Assembly (NCBI GenBank): GCA_963691655.1
Contig: OY829326.1
Location: 53,313,776-53,377,775, forward strand
Length of the DNA stretch: 64,000 bases
Origin: Toxonevra muliebris
Taxonomy: Eukaryota > Arthropoda > Insecta > Diptera > Pallopteridae
Direction of reading: 5' to 3'
Shown here: in pieces, positions 39,367-51,782 of the stretch
How the letters are laid out: every line of letters starts with the position of its first letter
Numbering within the stretch: position 1 is the first letter of the stretch
The notes under the pieces: model-generated
Seen by the model: only the letters and a program-made list of their open reading frames with translations
Databases searched by the model: none
What the model was told of the DNA's origin: nothing
Program-made: the position numbers and the translations under genes

Positions 39367-39723
39367 CTAAAACTGTAATACAGTGAAAAACGAATAATTC
39401 GAAGTTGGAGAGCATTTAGCGAAATTCTTTTTAAGCGAAATAATATTGAGTTGAGTTTTATATTTGGTTGGTGCTTGAAATAAATTAATGAAAAATGTCA
39501 TATAGATATGCCGTTTGAGAAGAAACTTTGAATGATTACCTCTACATTTACCACAAGCGCTCTCTTGTTTGCAGAAGGCAGGTCTGTTGTCTAGAAGTAA
39601 GGGGTGATCGTGACTGAGGTATAATTGGTCGAGTCCTTGATTAGTTTTCCTCTTTTTTTGTTGCTCTACAGCGGGTTCTTTTTCAGCGAATTTGATGGAT
39701 ATGAAGTATGCGTTCTTTTTCAT
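39367..39723 (-). pseudogene. Possible BEL/Pao-like gag fragment
   Basis: The minus strand has a 118-codon open frame with a Cys/His cluster (CKQESACGKCRGNHSKFLL) that resembles the second zinc knuckle of BEL/Pao LTR retrotransposon gag proteins, where CxKCxxxHHTLLH is usual. The preceding HPLLLDNRPAFC could be the degraded inter-knuckle part. No LTR, protease or polymerase is seen nearby. This is a weak call from one motif. Confidence 0.3.
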
Positions 39724-40607
39724 CCTGGACTGCCCCTGTATAGAACACAGAAAGAACGGAAGTTCAAGGAGTAAAGAAGACTACCTGATTTGCCCTCCAT
39801 AGAAATAATTAGGGAAAAGCCTTCTTCATTTGATACTTTCCGAATAAATTTTCAGACCTTGGACAGCAGCGACCGATTTTGCATACGTATGGCCTGCAGA
39901 ATTTTCCCTGCGAGTGGTGCTGAGAAGAGAACTAAATTGTCGCCAAGTACGGTTTAGGGAGATCATCTTGCACAGTAACTAGCGAGAGATTTCAACTATG
40001 CTCGCGTAGTCCAATTAGCACATACCAGCTTTGATGAGTAGCCCAGAGCATGAATCTGTGGGCTAATTTTAGGGAGCTTATACAGCTGCTCAAATATGAA
40101 TTTTCTCCCTGCTGCTTATTGTTCAATTGCAAAGGATTTGGGAATTTTTTTGAAATTTTATTGGTATACATTGGACCCAAAAGGAACTTGACTGTCGATA
40201 TAGCCGTTTAGATTTGTGTCAAAAGTATAGAAGTTAGTCTTTGCTGACAGCTGATGATTGTATTCCTGCCACCTCTACTTGAAAGATGTTGCATTTTATC
40301 GGTGATCGAAAGAAGTGATTTAAAATTTAGTTGGGGATGCATTAGTTTGCTTTTTCTTAAATTGTTTTGATAGAAAAATTAGACGGAACAGTGCCAGCAA
40401 TAGTAATCGAGACGCTCATATATATTTTTTTTTTTTTAAAGATAAAAAAAGAACGCATACCCAGCAAGGGGTAGTAGGCCTTCTGAAATCATAGCTACAG
40501 ATTGAAAAATCTTCAATTATTAGCTAATTAAGAAAACTATAAGCAGATCTGAGAGAACGGGTCGCCATCGAAGAATTCTCTTGATGATTTTTGAAAGCGC
40601 AAATTAA

Positions 40608-40719
40608 CCCATTAAGGACGAGTAGGAACCAAAGTAGATAGATCAAGAAAGTAATTTAAAAAAAAAAAATTGTTTTTGAACCGGGCTCAGGAACGGCTCA
40701 TCGAAAAGACATTACTGGG
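40608..40719. mobile_element. piggyBac-like MITE, 112 bp
   Basis: Perfect TTAA on both sides (40604-40607 and 40720-40723). Ends are CCCATTAAGGAC and, inverted, CCCAGTAATGTC (9 of 12 identical). CCC after TTAA is typical for piggyBac-type termini. The interior is a poly-A run and non-coding sequence. Confidence 0.7.
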
Positions 40720-42090
40720 TTAACAAATTACTCTTAGCACCTTATTCTATTTTTTTTAAATTTATTTATGCTCAGAAGAGAGAGTTTCTGTGTATTTGCA
40801 ATGCAATACATATTAATCACTAAAAAAATATTTTTAATTAATTATTTTTCCGAATTTCTGTATTAATATTAAAATAATTAAATTATACGAAATCAATTAC
40901 ACAAAAGTTTAGTAAAGCATGTGTCAATAATGTCAATTTTCTCAAGTTCTTTAAACGAAATACTACACAGAAATATGATTTCTCAATTCTACAAAAATTT
41001 ATTTACAAATATTACTCAGCAATTGTAAATGTATAGAATTTGAAATGTAGCAGCGTTCAGTAAAAACTAGACCATTATGACAGAGCAATAACAACAACAA
41101 ATCATAATATCATAAAATAGAAAATATACAAATAAAATGTGGGCACATAAATGAAATTAAAAAAGAAAAAAAAAAAGAAACGTATGTTCAAGTAGCAAAT
41201 GTATCTACAAGTACATACATATATACATTAATAATTAAATACATACATATGTGAATGTGTAAATATATATTACAAATTATGTTGCAAGTAGACAGCTTGA
41301 ATAACAAAAAGTAACTGAAGAAGAAGTGTAAGAGAAGAAAAAAAGTGTAGAGTAACAATATTAAGTTTAATAAAAAAAAAATTAACTTATGACTGCAATC
41401 GTTGCATTCCATCAAATATAATCGCTCCAAAAGTGCATTTATACTTGCTGCTTCAGTTTTTTTTGTTTTGTTTTTTATTTATTTCCCTATTGAAATTATG
41501 TCAATTGTCACAGACACACACACACATAGTAAAAATATACACTAGATACTAGTGTAATAAAAGTTAGTATTGTGAAAAATTATTTCAAAAAATGCTGTCA
41601 ATTGCTATCAAATGCAACAATTAGTAAAAATGTATTACATACACCCACACCGCTTTACCACTTCTCCTCTTTCATACTAACTAGTCTAGATTTCCTTCAC
41701 GCTCTCGCCTCTTTCTCTCTCTCATTTCAAATGACATTTCATTTAGTGAGCACTGCCTTTGAGCAAGTTAAAAAGTGTCTCCACACTCACACACACATAT
41801 ATACGCACAAACACCAAAAACGCATCAAATGCTTCGTTGTGCAGAACGTCCCCCTTTTTTTCATTGTAGTTTTTTTTACCCTTTTTTGTTCGCTTTTTGT
41901 ACAATTAACACATTTTATTTGAACTTTATCTTTAAAAAAAATAAATTTCTTCTTTTTTTTTTGTGTTGCTTTTTTGTGCTTGAGGTGCATTTATCATTGT
42001 TACTCGTAACTGAGCTTAAATAGTCTGAGTGAATGCTCATGTTTTGTTTTAATGTAGTTTTTGTAATTATTGTTGTTGCTTTTTTTTTAC

Positions 42091-42112
42091 AGTTGCGCCG
42101 TTGTGCGCAACT
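42091..42112. repeat. Perfect 8-bp hairpin
   Basis: AGTTGCGC and GCGCAACT around a 6-base loop, after a T run on the plus strand. Its GC content stands out, but it is short and has no known role here. Confidence 0.5.
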
Positions 42113-43223
42113 TAAGCAGCCACCAGTAATAGTTAAAAAGATCAAAACATTTTGATAATTGCCCTCATTTCTTTCACTCATTGCGATAGTTTCTTCGTCG
42201 TTGTCGTCGGGTATCTGTAGTTTGGTATAGTGTACGTATATATATATTTTCTATAAATTTTGTTTAGGCCCCCTTATTCTCCACATGGCACTTAAAGTAG
42301 CGTATGTGAGTGAGTAAACGTATTGTTGTTTTTGTTTATTATTACAATTTGATGAGTTTTTACTACTTAAAATTAAAGTTGAAAATTTTAATTAAATTTT
42401 GAGTAACGTTTAAATTGAAAACATTAGGAAATACAGCAGAAAAAAGCGTTTCAAATTAGAGATAAGAGAAAGTTATATTTTTAGATTTAGTATTTTTGTC
42501 ATTTCGAACAACGAAGTGTCATTTCGAAAGTTCGAAGAAAAACTTGAAATAAATTTAGGGTGGATTCACTGTCTGAATGCCACACTCTCTTTACATTTTA
42601 TTTTGTATATGAAGTTTTAACGTTTCAGTTGAATTGTTTTGCACGTTTCCGAAGTCAACCTCTCTTTTTTGTTGTTGTAGTTCTCTCACTTCTAAAGTGT
42701 TTGAGTCATAATTATCAAAATTCCAGCTATCTGGCAACTACATGACTGCATAACTCCATTTTGAGTTGCAATCGTATTAGAATCTATTTCTAATTTGATA
42801 ACAACAAAACAGAAAAAGAGAGAAGTGAGAGCAGAGACACAAAACAGAAGAAGAAGAATGAACAAAAAAAAAATAGATTTTGTTTTGAAATTCATTAGAT
42901 GACGTTTGTTGTTGCAGTTTTTAATCAATTCCATTCTCTGGACTACCAACGCCAATTGAGAGTGTTTGCAGTTTCAAGTCTGTAGTCTCTATGGTCATCT
43001 GTGCATGCAGTCTCTAATAAAAGATCTCTCTCCCTCTCTCTCTCTTTCTCTTGAATGTTCTTTGAGAGTTGTAATATTGGTAAATTCTCTATGGTGCAGG
43101 TTTTCCCCTTCTACGATATAGAAAAATTATTTATATCATTGCGATCAAAGTAAATTTCAGTATTTTTTATGATTACTAAATGGAAATTTCTTGTATTACT
43201 GATGCATTTGCAAGAAATTATTA

Positions 43224-43371
43224 GCCCTATTCACGATAAATTACAAATGGTCTTGCATCATTGCAAATGCAAATGTTTATTGCATATCACATATATTTGT
43301 TGTTGTGATAGCAGAAATATTTTGCATTTGCAATGATGCAAGACTATTTGCACCAAATCGTGAATAAGCCC
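43224..43371. mobile_element. MITE, 148 bp, TA target site
   Basis: Long imperfect inverted repeats: GCCCTATTCACGAT at the left, and ATCGTGAATAAGCCC at the right, continuing inward to GTCTTGCATCATTGCAAATG on both arms. TA flanks both ends. The arms cover most of the element, so it could fold into one hairpin. Confidence 0.75.
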
Positions 43372-46300
43372 TATTGTGATAATGAATAAATAAATATTAT
43401 TCACAGAAATATATGTATATGTATGCACCTACGTTAAGGAAATGTCATACAACTCATAATTCGATAAATTTAAAATAAATAATGTTCTGATAAACTGAAA
43501 AAGAGATTAAAAAAATACTAAAATACTAATTTTGTTAAAAATAAAAACAAAAATTAAATTTTTGTTTCACAATTGAATTTTTTTTGGTGCCTTTGCACCT
43601 AAATTGCATTTAAAATGATATATATATTTTTGCTTCTTCTGTATAAAAAAAAAACAATAATGTCATTTAGGGGCTTTCTAAATATTAATAACGATATGCG
43701 TATACGATAAGCGCACATGTAAATTGTAAAATAGAAAACCTTCTGCGTAGTTTTACAACAGAACAAAAAATGTTTTTCAATGGATAGGGCAAAATAATTA
43801 TGTATTGCTATTTTTATAAATAAAAAATTATGAAGAATTTTAAATGATTATTCATTGTAGTTATGCGTGATAATTCGAAGAACGGAATGACCACCAGCGA
43901 GTACGAATAAATATATTGCACCCGAATTGAGTTTTTGAAATAAAGAAAAATCTTTGCATCGGTTAGTGCCCTAGCTATTTTCGTCTCAACCTCCTCTATC
44001 CGCTTCTTTCATATTGGTAGTTGGAAATCTGTTAGCTTGAAAGGATTAGAATTAGGTACTAATTATTTTATATTTCTTCCGGGGTTACTACTGTTCGATA
44101 AAAAATTTTCAATTGAGGTCATAGGTTATGTTAATATATAGCCACCTGCAAATGCCTGTATACTTAGGTCATAAAGACTCATGCGAAAAATAGATAAAGC
44201 CCCTCCTTTTCAGACCATTTGAAACATTACATTATTTTCAAAGAGCTGGGTCTGTATATAATCTGAATATTAGTTATATTCTTTCGACCATCGAAAACAA
44301 AACTCTGTATATGTTTCTTCGTATGTGAATCATACATAGATGAGTTACAGTTTCCTATTCTTCTTACTCGTAAAACATTTGAGTAAAATCGAAGTTATTA
44401 AATGTCGCTTGGTTCCCTTTTACTCTTAGCAATATCATTACCAATTCATTTAAAACGAACTGTGGATACTTTTGTGGCAAAATATTCGACTAACTAATCA
44501 ATTTTTAAATACTCGTATGTATATATTCTTTTGCCCTTTTTGCGTTTCTCTCTCTCTGTGATGTTTTCAGTATGCTACACTGAAGCTTGGACGGATGAGT
44601 GCATGTGCAAACTAAAAACAAAAATAAATGAGGGAGTGAGTAAGAAGCATACATTCCTACTTTCATATCCACCATATGTAAAAGGAAGCAAAAATGTGGG
44701 TGTGTGTGCGTGTATGTGGTAAATGAAGCTTCTGTGCATTGCTCATATCGGAAATACCCGGAAATTTTCAATTACAGAAATAAAAAAAAATGGTTTAATA
44801 GTTTTTTTGTTGTTTTTGTCGTAATGGTGGTAAAATAATCAAATGAATAAAGAACAAGCTAGAATGGCAGCAGCAACAAAAGTAACATTAACTAATAAAC
44901 AGAAAGCCCAATCAGTAATGCATGCGGCAACAATAAAAGCAACAACAAAAACTTTAAACAAAAAAATAAAAATGTCACGATGTGTGATAAGAGAAAGAAA
45001 AAAACCACTAACTTTACTAAGCAGCGCACGCGCATATTTCTTAATGCATTTAAATAATACAAAAAAAAAAAAGAAATTTTAATATTTTCACTGCAATTGG
45101 TGTTGCTTGCTTGCATTGCAATCGCAATGAGCAACACACCAGCAACAACAATAAAATAAAGTTGCATGTTTGCTGTTGTTTCGGCATAAAATTAAATGCG
45201 CTTTTTTTTTGTGTTTAAAAAATTAATTTGTGTAAAATTGTTTTTATTGTTGCTTTTATTTTTGTATTAATTTTGATGTTTACAAACGAATGAGTTTTAA
45301 TGTGAGTTGTTGTTGTACTTGAAAAGTTGTTGTTTTTGTAATTGCATTTTGCCGTTGTTGTTGCCTGCTTTTGCTGCGTCAGCAAACTGCAGCTATAAAC
45401 ATCAATTGGAAGCCATTCACATTTGGCTTGCCCTCGTTGCTGTTGTTGTTGTTGCTACTTTTCCCTCCAACAACAGCAATCTCAAAATTTAATTCGTGCC
45501 GATTTTCATTGTTGTTGTTGCTGTAATTGTATTGCGTATTGATGGTTTAACAAATAAGAATTCAATTTTTATATGTAGCTGATCTTTTACATTGCTGTTG
45601 TTTTTGTAATCGCATATTGTAGCAACATCAGTTGTTGTTGTTTTTGTAATTTTACCTTTCAATTCTTTCTGCTCTGATTAATGATGTTGAAAATTGCATT
45701 TTACAACAACAGCAGCAGAAGAAGCATTGGTAGCACTAACAACAACAACAAAACATTTTAAAATTTACATCAATTTGAGTTTTCTTTTTGTTGCAATTTA
45801 TCTTTACTTTGAATTTGTGTGTGTGTGTATTTATTTCAATTACAACAATAACTTCAAAAAATGAGTTCTGAAAATTCTCTCTGCTTTTTTTGGCATTTGG
45901 CGGGCATATTAAACCAACCCTCTCTTATGTTGTATTTGTGTGTCAGTGTTGCCACAATGCAGTTTTTAATTGCATATGCATACGTAGTTAATTGTAAAGT
46001 TATTGCGGTTTTTCCTTGCATTTTATGTTTATGTGAAAGCAAAAATTGCACTCGAATACCAAAAAATCAAATGAAAGTGAAATGACAACAACAAATGCTG
46101 CAGTGGTTTTTTTTTTTGAAAATATTTATGAAAGAAAAGCAAAATAAAACCAAAACTGGTTTCAGCTTCCAATTAAATGAATTTACACAAATTGCAAACT
46201 CGTATCATATTTTATTTGTGTTGGTTTTTTGGGTTATTTAACTTTTGGAATTTATGAAATTTGTTTTAATTATTAAATGCGACACAAGTTCAAAAATTAA

Positions 46301-46479
46301 TCAAAACATTTACATGCAAAATTAAGTTAAATATTTGAATTATTACATTTCAATTTTCTTGTTAAAAAGAAAGGATGTTGCCATATATGTATATTCAAAG
46401 AAAAAAGAATTGGAGCATTCAAGCAACTGAAACTGTTTGTAATATTAATTTGGTGAACCTTTAGTATTAATGCTTCTTC

Positions 46480-47370
46480 ATTTTGCTTGGGGCTTTCTCG
46501 AGGTCTCTAACTTGGCCCGACGTGCAATTATTGTTATCTATGGAAGCAGTGAGAGAACGCTAGAGTTGTCACAAGACCTTATGGGTGCCTGCGTTTAGAG
46601 CCAAGTTAACGGTAGTCCGAGAGCAAGCTGAACTGAAACTTGTACTACCAACTTTATCGTGACGGACTTCGAATGTACCCCAGAGATTTGCCGATGATGT
46701 AACGATCCTTCTGGACTCTGATCTTGTTCTCTCTTTAGCTCCGTTGTCATCGGCTGTTAGAGTTCTTACGGTGCCACGCCAGGGTAGCGGGCACTTACTT
46801 GAACAGTGCTAACTCATCCAGCTCCAGATTTTCGATTGCCTAGTGACTTTTTCAGTCTCATCCTCCACTTCTGCAGTGTATCAGAGTTTCCACTTACGAC
46901 AGGCATACCGGTAATATTCTAGCCCATATCCCAGAGGCTAGGGAAACATAAAGATATATGGAGAGATGGTTCCCAGATTAAAATTTCATATAGGGAAACA
47001 ACAACTATGTATCTATTACACCAACTGTTGCTAGTATGATATGGATCAATGGGACTACCTCCAACTGCTGCTCTATTGTCGTTCTCTTACAGAGTTCACC
47101 TCATCATGATGGACGGACGAGCTTGGGTACTGCCTACTTCTTAGTCGACTCCACAACTGAACCGTAACCCAAGAATGGCATTGCTCGGAAGAAACTGAAA
47201 GTAACAGAAAGGTCATTCACTTTTCGGGGGGAGGAGGGTGCCCTCGCCGGGTTCTGTCATCAAATCGCTGAAGAGCCTGCTGCTGTGCGATGACGATACA
47301 AGAACAGAGGAATCAGAAAAGGCTCAGTATCATTTTGGTGTACCCAATTATTCTCTCCGACATCTGGAAT
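46480..47370 (+). pseudogene. Degenerate non-LTR retrotransposon with reverse transcriptase motif
   Basis: A GC-richer island in AT-rich DNA. At 46687-46719 the plus strand reads FADDVTILLDS, matching the catalytic (F/Y)xDD box of reverse transcriptases and its usual hydrophobic follow-on. Frames are broken on both sides and I could not trace the domain continuously. The right part may derive from the same element's downstream region. Confidence 0.55.
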
Positions 47371-48054
47371 AAGTCAATTTTTTCCTTTAAATTTTCTCTG
47401 CTTTCTTTCCATCGTAATAAAAAACAAAAAGAATACAATTACTAATGCAGTTTTGCAGAATAGACAGATGGATTTCTGGAGACCATGGATATAGTGCAGT
47501 ACATGTGCAGGCTGTAGAGTGGTGAAGACAGAGAAATAGCAGAGCCAATAAAAAAGAAGAATTAGTTACTATACTAAAATGAATAAAAGCACAAATAAAC
47601 GTAAATCCAAAGATTTTGCGTTTAAAAATAGAATCTAATGAATCTAATCTTTTTACGCATTCTGAAATTAGATTTATTTTGGACCCTAACATTCCGTGTA
47701 TGTGAGGCATTTGCCGTCACCGTAACCTATTGGTTAAGTTCCAATTTATATATTTTCAGGAAGTTACGTGAGATTTTATTAAATTTAATTAAGAAAAATA
47801 GTTTTTATGCAGAGATCGGTTGAAAATTACAATCGTATGAGATAATAATATTCCAAGGTGTAATTTTTAAGTATATGCATAATTTGCACACATTGTATTT
47901 TACTCATTTACAATATAACCATAAAATAAGATTTCCATTTCAAAGCTTTCACCTGCCAGTTAATTTTTTTAAATGAATATCTGCATAGAAACCTGTCATC
48001 AAATATGAAAGATTAAAATTTTGCAAGTTGGTGTTTGTTAACTGAAATTAAGAG

Positions 48055-48195
48055 CTGTTCAGTGCAAGAACAGCCTAAGTGAAATTTTATTTGTGTATTT
48101 ATGTTGCCATACTTACTAATATAAAACTACAATAGCGTGTGCAATAAATATATACTAAAATTAATTTTCACTTATTCCATTCTTGCACTGAACAG
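48055..48195. mobile_element. MITE, 141 bp
   Basis: CTGTTCAGTGCAAGAA at the left is perfectly inverted at the right (TTCTTGCACTGAACAG), with further partial match (AAGTGAAA) inside. No clean target duplication is visible, so the superfamily is open. Confidence 0.75.
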
Positions 48196-50189
48196 ATAAA
48201 TAAATAACAAATGTGTTTAGTTAAAATGAAAATGGAGATATGTATGTTATGATAAAGCAAAAAATAAAAAACAAAATAATAATAAACAAAGTAAATAAAT
48301 AAACATATACATTTTTTTTAAAGAAGTGTGTCAGCTTCAAAAAACAACAACAACAATAATAGTTAGATACTAGTTATTAGACTGTCGTACAAAAGCAAAA
48401 TGCAGTAAAATGCTAAATATACAAATCCAGAAAAACGTGTTGAAAGTACAAATATATTATAGAAATAAAATTTTTAAAAGCAGTCAGCAGAGAAATAAGA
48501 TTCTTGCTTTCATATTAAATAATTTTCTATAGTGTAATTAAGAGACTAGAACTCAAATAAAATTTTGAAAAACGAAAAGTTACTGCCTTTTTACTTTATA
48601 CGCCAGCAGTAAAGCTTTCGTATGTAGAGAAAAATAAAAAATAAACAACAATGAAAATTAGAAACAAGAAAAACAACAGAAACTTGTTAAACGCATTTGA
48701 ACTGGTAGCTGGTAGCACCAGCACCAATACAAAAAGAAAATCTTCAACAACAAATTGTTGAAGTTTTTTGTTATCAAAAATTTCAATAAAAAGAGAAATA
48801 AAAATAAAGTAATAAATATTTTTGATTGCTTATAAAATGGGGAGAAACCCTTTTAGTCAAGGAGGAAAATTAATTTAAAAATTTTTTTCTTAACTTTTAC
48901 TGGTAAAAGAAATTTCATAGTATCTAGTTATAATTTATATTTAATTAAATTACAGATAGATTGTAGAAAAAGGGGCGCAATATCATCAGGCATTTTCCAC
49001 AAATATAAATTTGAAGACGAAGTAGCAATCAAGAAAATAACAACAACAAAAAAAACAAGTTTTACTACACCGCCACAACTAGTAACAAGTAGCAGAAAGC
49101 AGCAACAGTAACAACAACAACTAAATTGCTAACAAACGTGCAAACAAAGTGTTGACAACAAATTGCAGTGCTGGCAAATAGGACACAACAAACAGCATCC
49201 CACATCGTAGAGCTGGGGCAATCTAATTTTTATTTTTTTGTGCGCCTTGAAGGAAAGGAAGCGTAGAAAGAGAAATAAATGAGAATTATTGTTTTTTTAT
49301 TTTTTATGTGTGGAATAAACTAATATAAGTCGTTAGTTGCCCGAGTAGTTTTGCGAAAATTATAGCAACCAAAAAATATATGCTAGAGAGTTGACTCTTC
49401 TAGGCCACGATTTGTAAACTCATGTAGATCTATGCACCAAGTAGGAATTTGGCAAAGCACCTATACTCACTTTGCGTGTAGTGAATTTACAGGTTTTCAT
49501 CAGTTAAGGGTCTTAAAGTGTATAACAAAATCGATAGTGTACCACAAGTAGGGCAACCAAACGTACCGATTTTGTCAGTACTGATTTTTTTTTTATTAAA
49601 ATACTAATTTTGCTTTATTTTTATATTTGAAATCTAAATCTATACTCGTATCTTAAAAATCTATAATTTGTTAGGTTTCGAGAAAATTGAATAATGCATT
49701 ATTCAATGGTAAATGAGAAAATAAATCAACGATTGTAGTGGCTTATAATTAGCAGAATATAAAACGAAGGCAACGCTAGTTAACAATTTAAAAAAAGAAC
49801 CGACAGCAATGCACGAAGACATTCAATCCCGGAATTTTTTTTGAAATCCCGAAATCTTGGGGCTAAGACCACGGAGTCCCGCGATTTAAACTTAATAAGT
49901 TTATTACAGAAACCATTAAAGATGGTAGCTACAAAGACGTTGAGGATGAAAATAGATCAAAATGAATCTGTTCAAAATAATTAAAAAAAAAAACTATTGA
50001 GAAATGCGCCCGTCCACCTAAAAAACAAAACTAATCGTTAAAAAAGATTAGCGATTTTGAGGCCAGAACGTTTTTAGGGAGCTGTGAAGTCTATGATAAG
50101 TAAATGTTTGGGCATGTAACTACAAATTTCCCATTGGGTGCATTACTCGCTCTCTCTCTCTCTTAGCAAGGATTAACTTAAGTACAAAG

Positions 50190-51044
50190 CAGGGATGCCA
50201 ACTAATTTGTTCTCTCTCCCTGATAACCCTCGAGAAATTCCCCGATTTTCGATCGAATTCCCCGCATTTTACAAAAACGCAATTGAGTGAGTGTTATTTT
50301 AAGGCGACCCTGAATTTTCTCAGTCCAAAACTTAACAAATTTTTATGGGACTGGGAGATTAATAGAAACGTATTTTCAGACTCCGGAATTCTTAACATGT
50401 CAGCTTCAGTCCAATTTTGGATATCAAAGTTCTCAAAGGAGAAGACATGGGATTTCTTTTGACTCAAATAAAAAATGGCAAAAACTTTGTTTTGATAAAA
50501 ACGGGTTCAAAGTTTTGACTATCGGTTTTTAACATATAAAATATGTTTCATCTTCTTTATGATGGCTGACCGTAATTTGTAAGTTTACAGATTAGTCAGC
50601 AATGATTAAGAGTTAATCAGGAGGAGGAGCTGGACGAAGGCATAGCTAAGCCTTTCTGAACGGCCGAAAGGGAAGTCGAAGAGCCACGCGACTGTTTTAG
50701 CCTGACTGACACTCGCCGCTATAATCGTCTATATCTACGAAAGCATTCTGTGTTCTCTGAAATTTTTACAAAATACTTTCGAAATAGAATACTTTCAAAT
50801 AGCACACTTTTTTAAAAATCGATTTCTCCAAACCAATAAATTGCAGCGCCTGCTTAAGAAAATATAAAGATTTTAAGACCCAAAATATGAAAATATTAAA
50901 CGTTTTACATTATATAAAATTTGACAAAAAATATTCTACAGACCTTAATTACTAAAAGCTGAACAACTTCAAAGTCCCCGCAAAAAATAGCTCATTCCCC
51001 GATTCCCCGCAAATCGGGGAATTCCCCGCAAGTTGGCATCGCTG
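50190..51044. mobile_element. hAT-type non-autonomous element, 855 bp
   Basis: Ends CAGGGATGCCAACT and AGTTGGCATCGCTG (inverse CAGCGATGCCAACT, one mismatch), flanked by a perfect 8-bp duplication GTACAAAG (50182-50189 and 51045-51052). Sub-terminal GGGGAATTCCCCG palindromes occur at both ends. It lies about 300 bp from exon 1. No transposase frame. A second, longer copy is at 59.8-61.2 kb. Confidence 0.9.
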
Positions 51045-51342
51045 GTACAAAGTAACAATTGGAAAGAAATTTTTTCTAATACTAAATTAAAAAATTATTT
51101 GTAATTTCTGTTTGTTACTATAGATTTCGATTATCAATATTATTTCAAACAAATATTGATTGTGGTATGGAAGCTATTTATATCAATTGAGTTGTTTTAT
51201 AGACATATTTTCAATTCAATTTCTTATCAGCGCAATTCAAAACGCACAAAAATTTAAATATTTGCAACTTACTCTTTCCCCCCCCCAAACCAATTTTCCC
51301 CCAAACTACTGCTATTAAACAAACATAGATGCTTTTACTCAC

Positions 51343-51782
51343 CTATGCAAACGATCTGTCTGCTCGATCTCATTCTCCAATTCGATAATAGCGAAAAGTT
51401 CCTTCTCGCCGGCCCGACCGAAAATTCCATTCGGTATTTTGCGTAGGAATTTCTTTAGCACGCTTGCAATTGTATACACTGAATAATTATCGACATTAAC
51501 CAAACGTCCCGCTTGCAAAAAATGTATCAACTTTTTCATAGCACCCTGATGGCCGGGAGCACGAAAAACATCACGTCGATTCGGCGATTCCTTGTTCAAC
51601 TTTAATATGAGGACAAGCAATGGTCCTGGAATGTTGTCATTATTTTTGCATACCTCATCTAATGGTACGCCGAATTTCACTTTCTCCAAACGATAGGGAT
51701 ATGCAGGAGCCGATGGGCTAGGATGTCCACATGAGGTAACAACACTGCCAATATCAGCGGCGCGACGAGCCCAACTGGACAT
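51343..51782 (-). CDS. Exon 1: start codon and N-terminal half of a RhoGAP domain
   Basis: Encodes residues 1-146 plus two bases of codon 147. The start ATG (51780-51782) follows AAA and has an in-frame TAG four codons upstream, which supports this start. A short Ser/Pro-rich leader is followed from about residue 36 by a RhoGAP fold: the FGVPL entry motif (37-41), DVFR at 71-74 with Arg74 as the presumed arginine finger, and LKKFLRKIP (109-117) with the conserved Lys110 and Arg114. RhoGAP proteins speed GTP hydrolysis on Rho-family GTPases at membranes and the cytoskeleton. Spacing and motifs resemble the ARHGAP20/TAGAP group; this is recognition by eye, not a search. The exon ends AG|GTGAGT, phase 2, and fits the next exon exactly. 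I cannot name the fly orthologue with confidence. Confidence 0.93.

Larger units (their letters stand above)
14692..51342 (-). other. Intron 1, about 36.7 kb, rich in mobile-element remains
   Basis: Runs from GTGAGT next to exon 1 to TTTACAG before exon 2. It separates the two halves of one RhoGAP domain, so its span follows from protein continuity and matching phase 2. Most of it is AT-rich unique-looking sequence with poly-A/T and CAA/GTT microsatellites (for example 45300-45760). Recognisable elements are listed separately. I saw no further exon with matching phase, but small alternative exons could be missed. Confidence 0.85.

Noticed and set aside
44843..45167. Lys/Thr-rich and Leu-rich frames on opposite strands
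   Set aside because: Arise from ACA/AAA microsatellite sequence.
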